The position numbers and the translations under genes were made by a program. Shown here piece by piece: positions 63,999 to 64,000 of a DNA stretch of 64,000 bases. This stretch comes from Bradyrhizobium sp. GTDB lineage: Bacteria; Pseudomonadota; Alphaproteobacteria; Rhizobiales; Xanthobacteraceae. The stretch lies in assembly GCF_004799405.1 (NCBI RefSeq), contig NZ_SSMW01000002.1, forward strand, positions 124,001 through 188,000. The letters are read 5' to 3'. The stretch's first letter is position 1; the number at the start of each line of letters is the position of its first letter. The notes beneath the pieces are model-generated. The model searched no databases. It was given only the letters and a program-made list of their open reading frames with translations, and was not told the DNA's origin.

Positions 63999-64000
63999 GT

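Overview
The window is 64 kb of dense, high-GC alphaproteobacterial chromosome. Gene content, GTG/TTG start use and many short palindromic repeats between genes all point to Bradyrhizobium or a close relative in the Nitrobacteraceae; this is judged from protein style, not from a database match. I see 58 protein-coding genes (one cut by the right edge), no rRNA, tRNA, CRISPR array, transposase or prophage gene, and no gene-free stretch longer than 300 bases. Almost everything is catabolism and transport.

Layout. 58-9626: a YeeE/TsuA-type sulfur transporter, a fatty acid desaturase, an alpha/beta-hydrolase-OsmC fusion, a cytochrome P450 with its own 3Fe-4S ferredoxin, an amidase, a formamidase-like hydrolase, an unusual SDR and a tartrate/D-malate dehydrogenase. 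9682-13759: a LysR regulator with an M20 carbamoylase and a D-2-hydroxyacid dehydrogenase, divergent from a DUF1445 hydro-lyase, with a LysR-type dyad between them. 13844-18387: a complete branched-chain-amino-acid-type ABC importer. 18391-22175: the four enzymes of the threonate/erythronate pathway (OtnC, LtnD, OtnI, OtnK). 22447-26815: an RND efflux permease and adaptor. 26822-43342: a patchwork of acyl-CoA enzymes (thiolase-like protein, three crotonases, acyl-CoA dehydrogenase, two acyl-CoA ligases, several SDRs), with a Baeyer-Villiger monooxygenase, a nitronate monooxygenase-like protein, a class V PLP enzyme and an APH-family kinase paired with a DUF6285 protein. 43533-46322: phosphoenolpyruvate carboxylase, the only clear central-metabolism gene. 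46465-49123: an SDR, a thiolase and a DUF35 zinc-ribbon protein. 49305-57595: a nine-gene run joining a second ABC importer to a split AtuA protein, an amidase and a DUF2848 protein. 57856-59262: a 2OG-Fe(II) oxygenase next to AlkB. 59348-63998: an MFS transporter, a ThDP enzyme, an FAH-family hydrolase, a periplasmic binding protein and a truncated gene.

The two most interesting units are the kinase-DUF6285 pair (34422-35808), which looks like the LvaA-LvaB pair of levulinate/4-hydroxyacid catabolism and sits among acyl-CoA enzymes, and the importer-AtuA-amidase-DUF2848 run (49305-57595), which reads as one transcription unit for uptake and breakdown of an unidentified compound. The threonate module directly after the first ABC importer suggests, without proving, that this importer brings in a sugar acid. 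Several enzymes lack residues normally thought essential (SDR at 7593, thiolase-like protein at 26822, RND permease at 22447); these are noted as findings.
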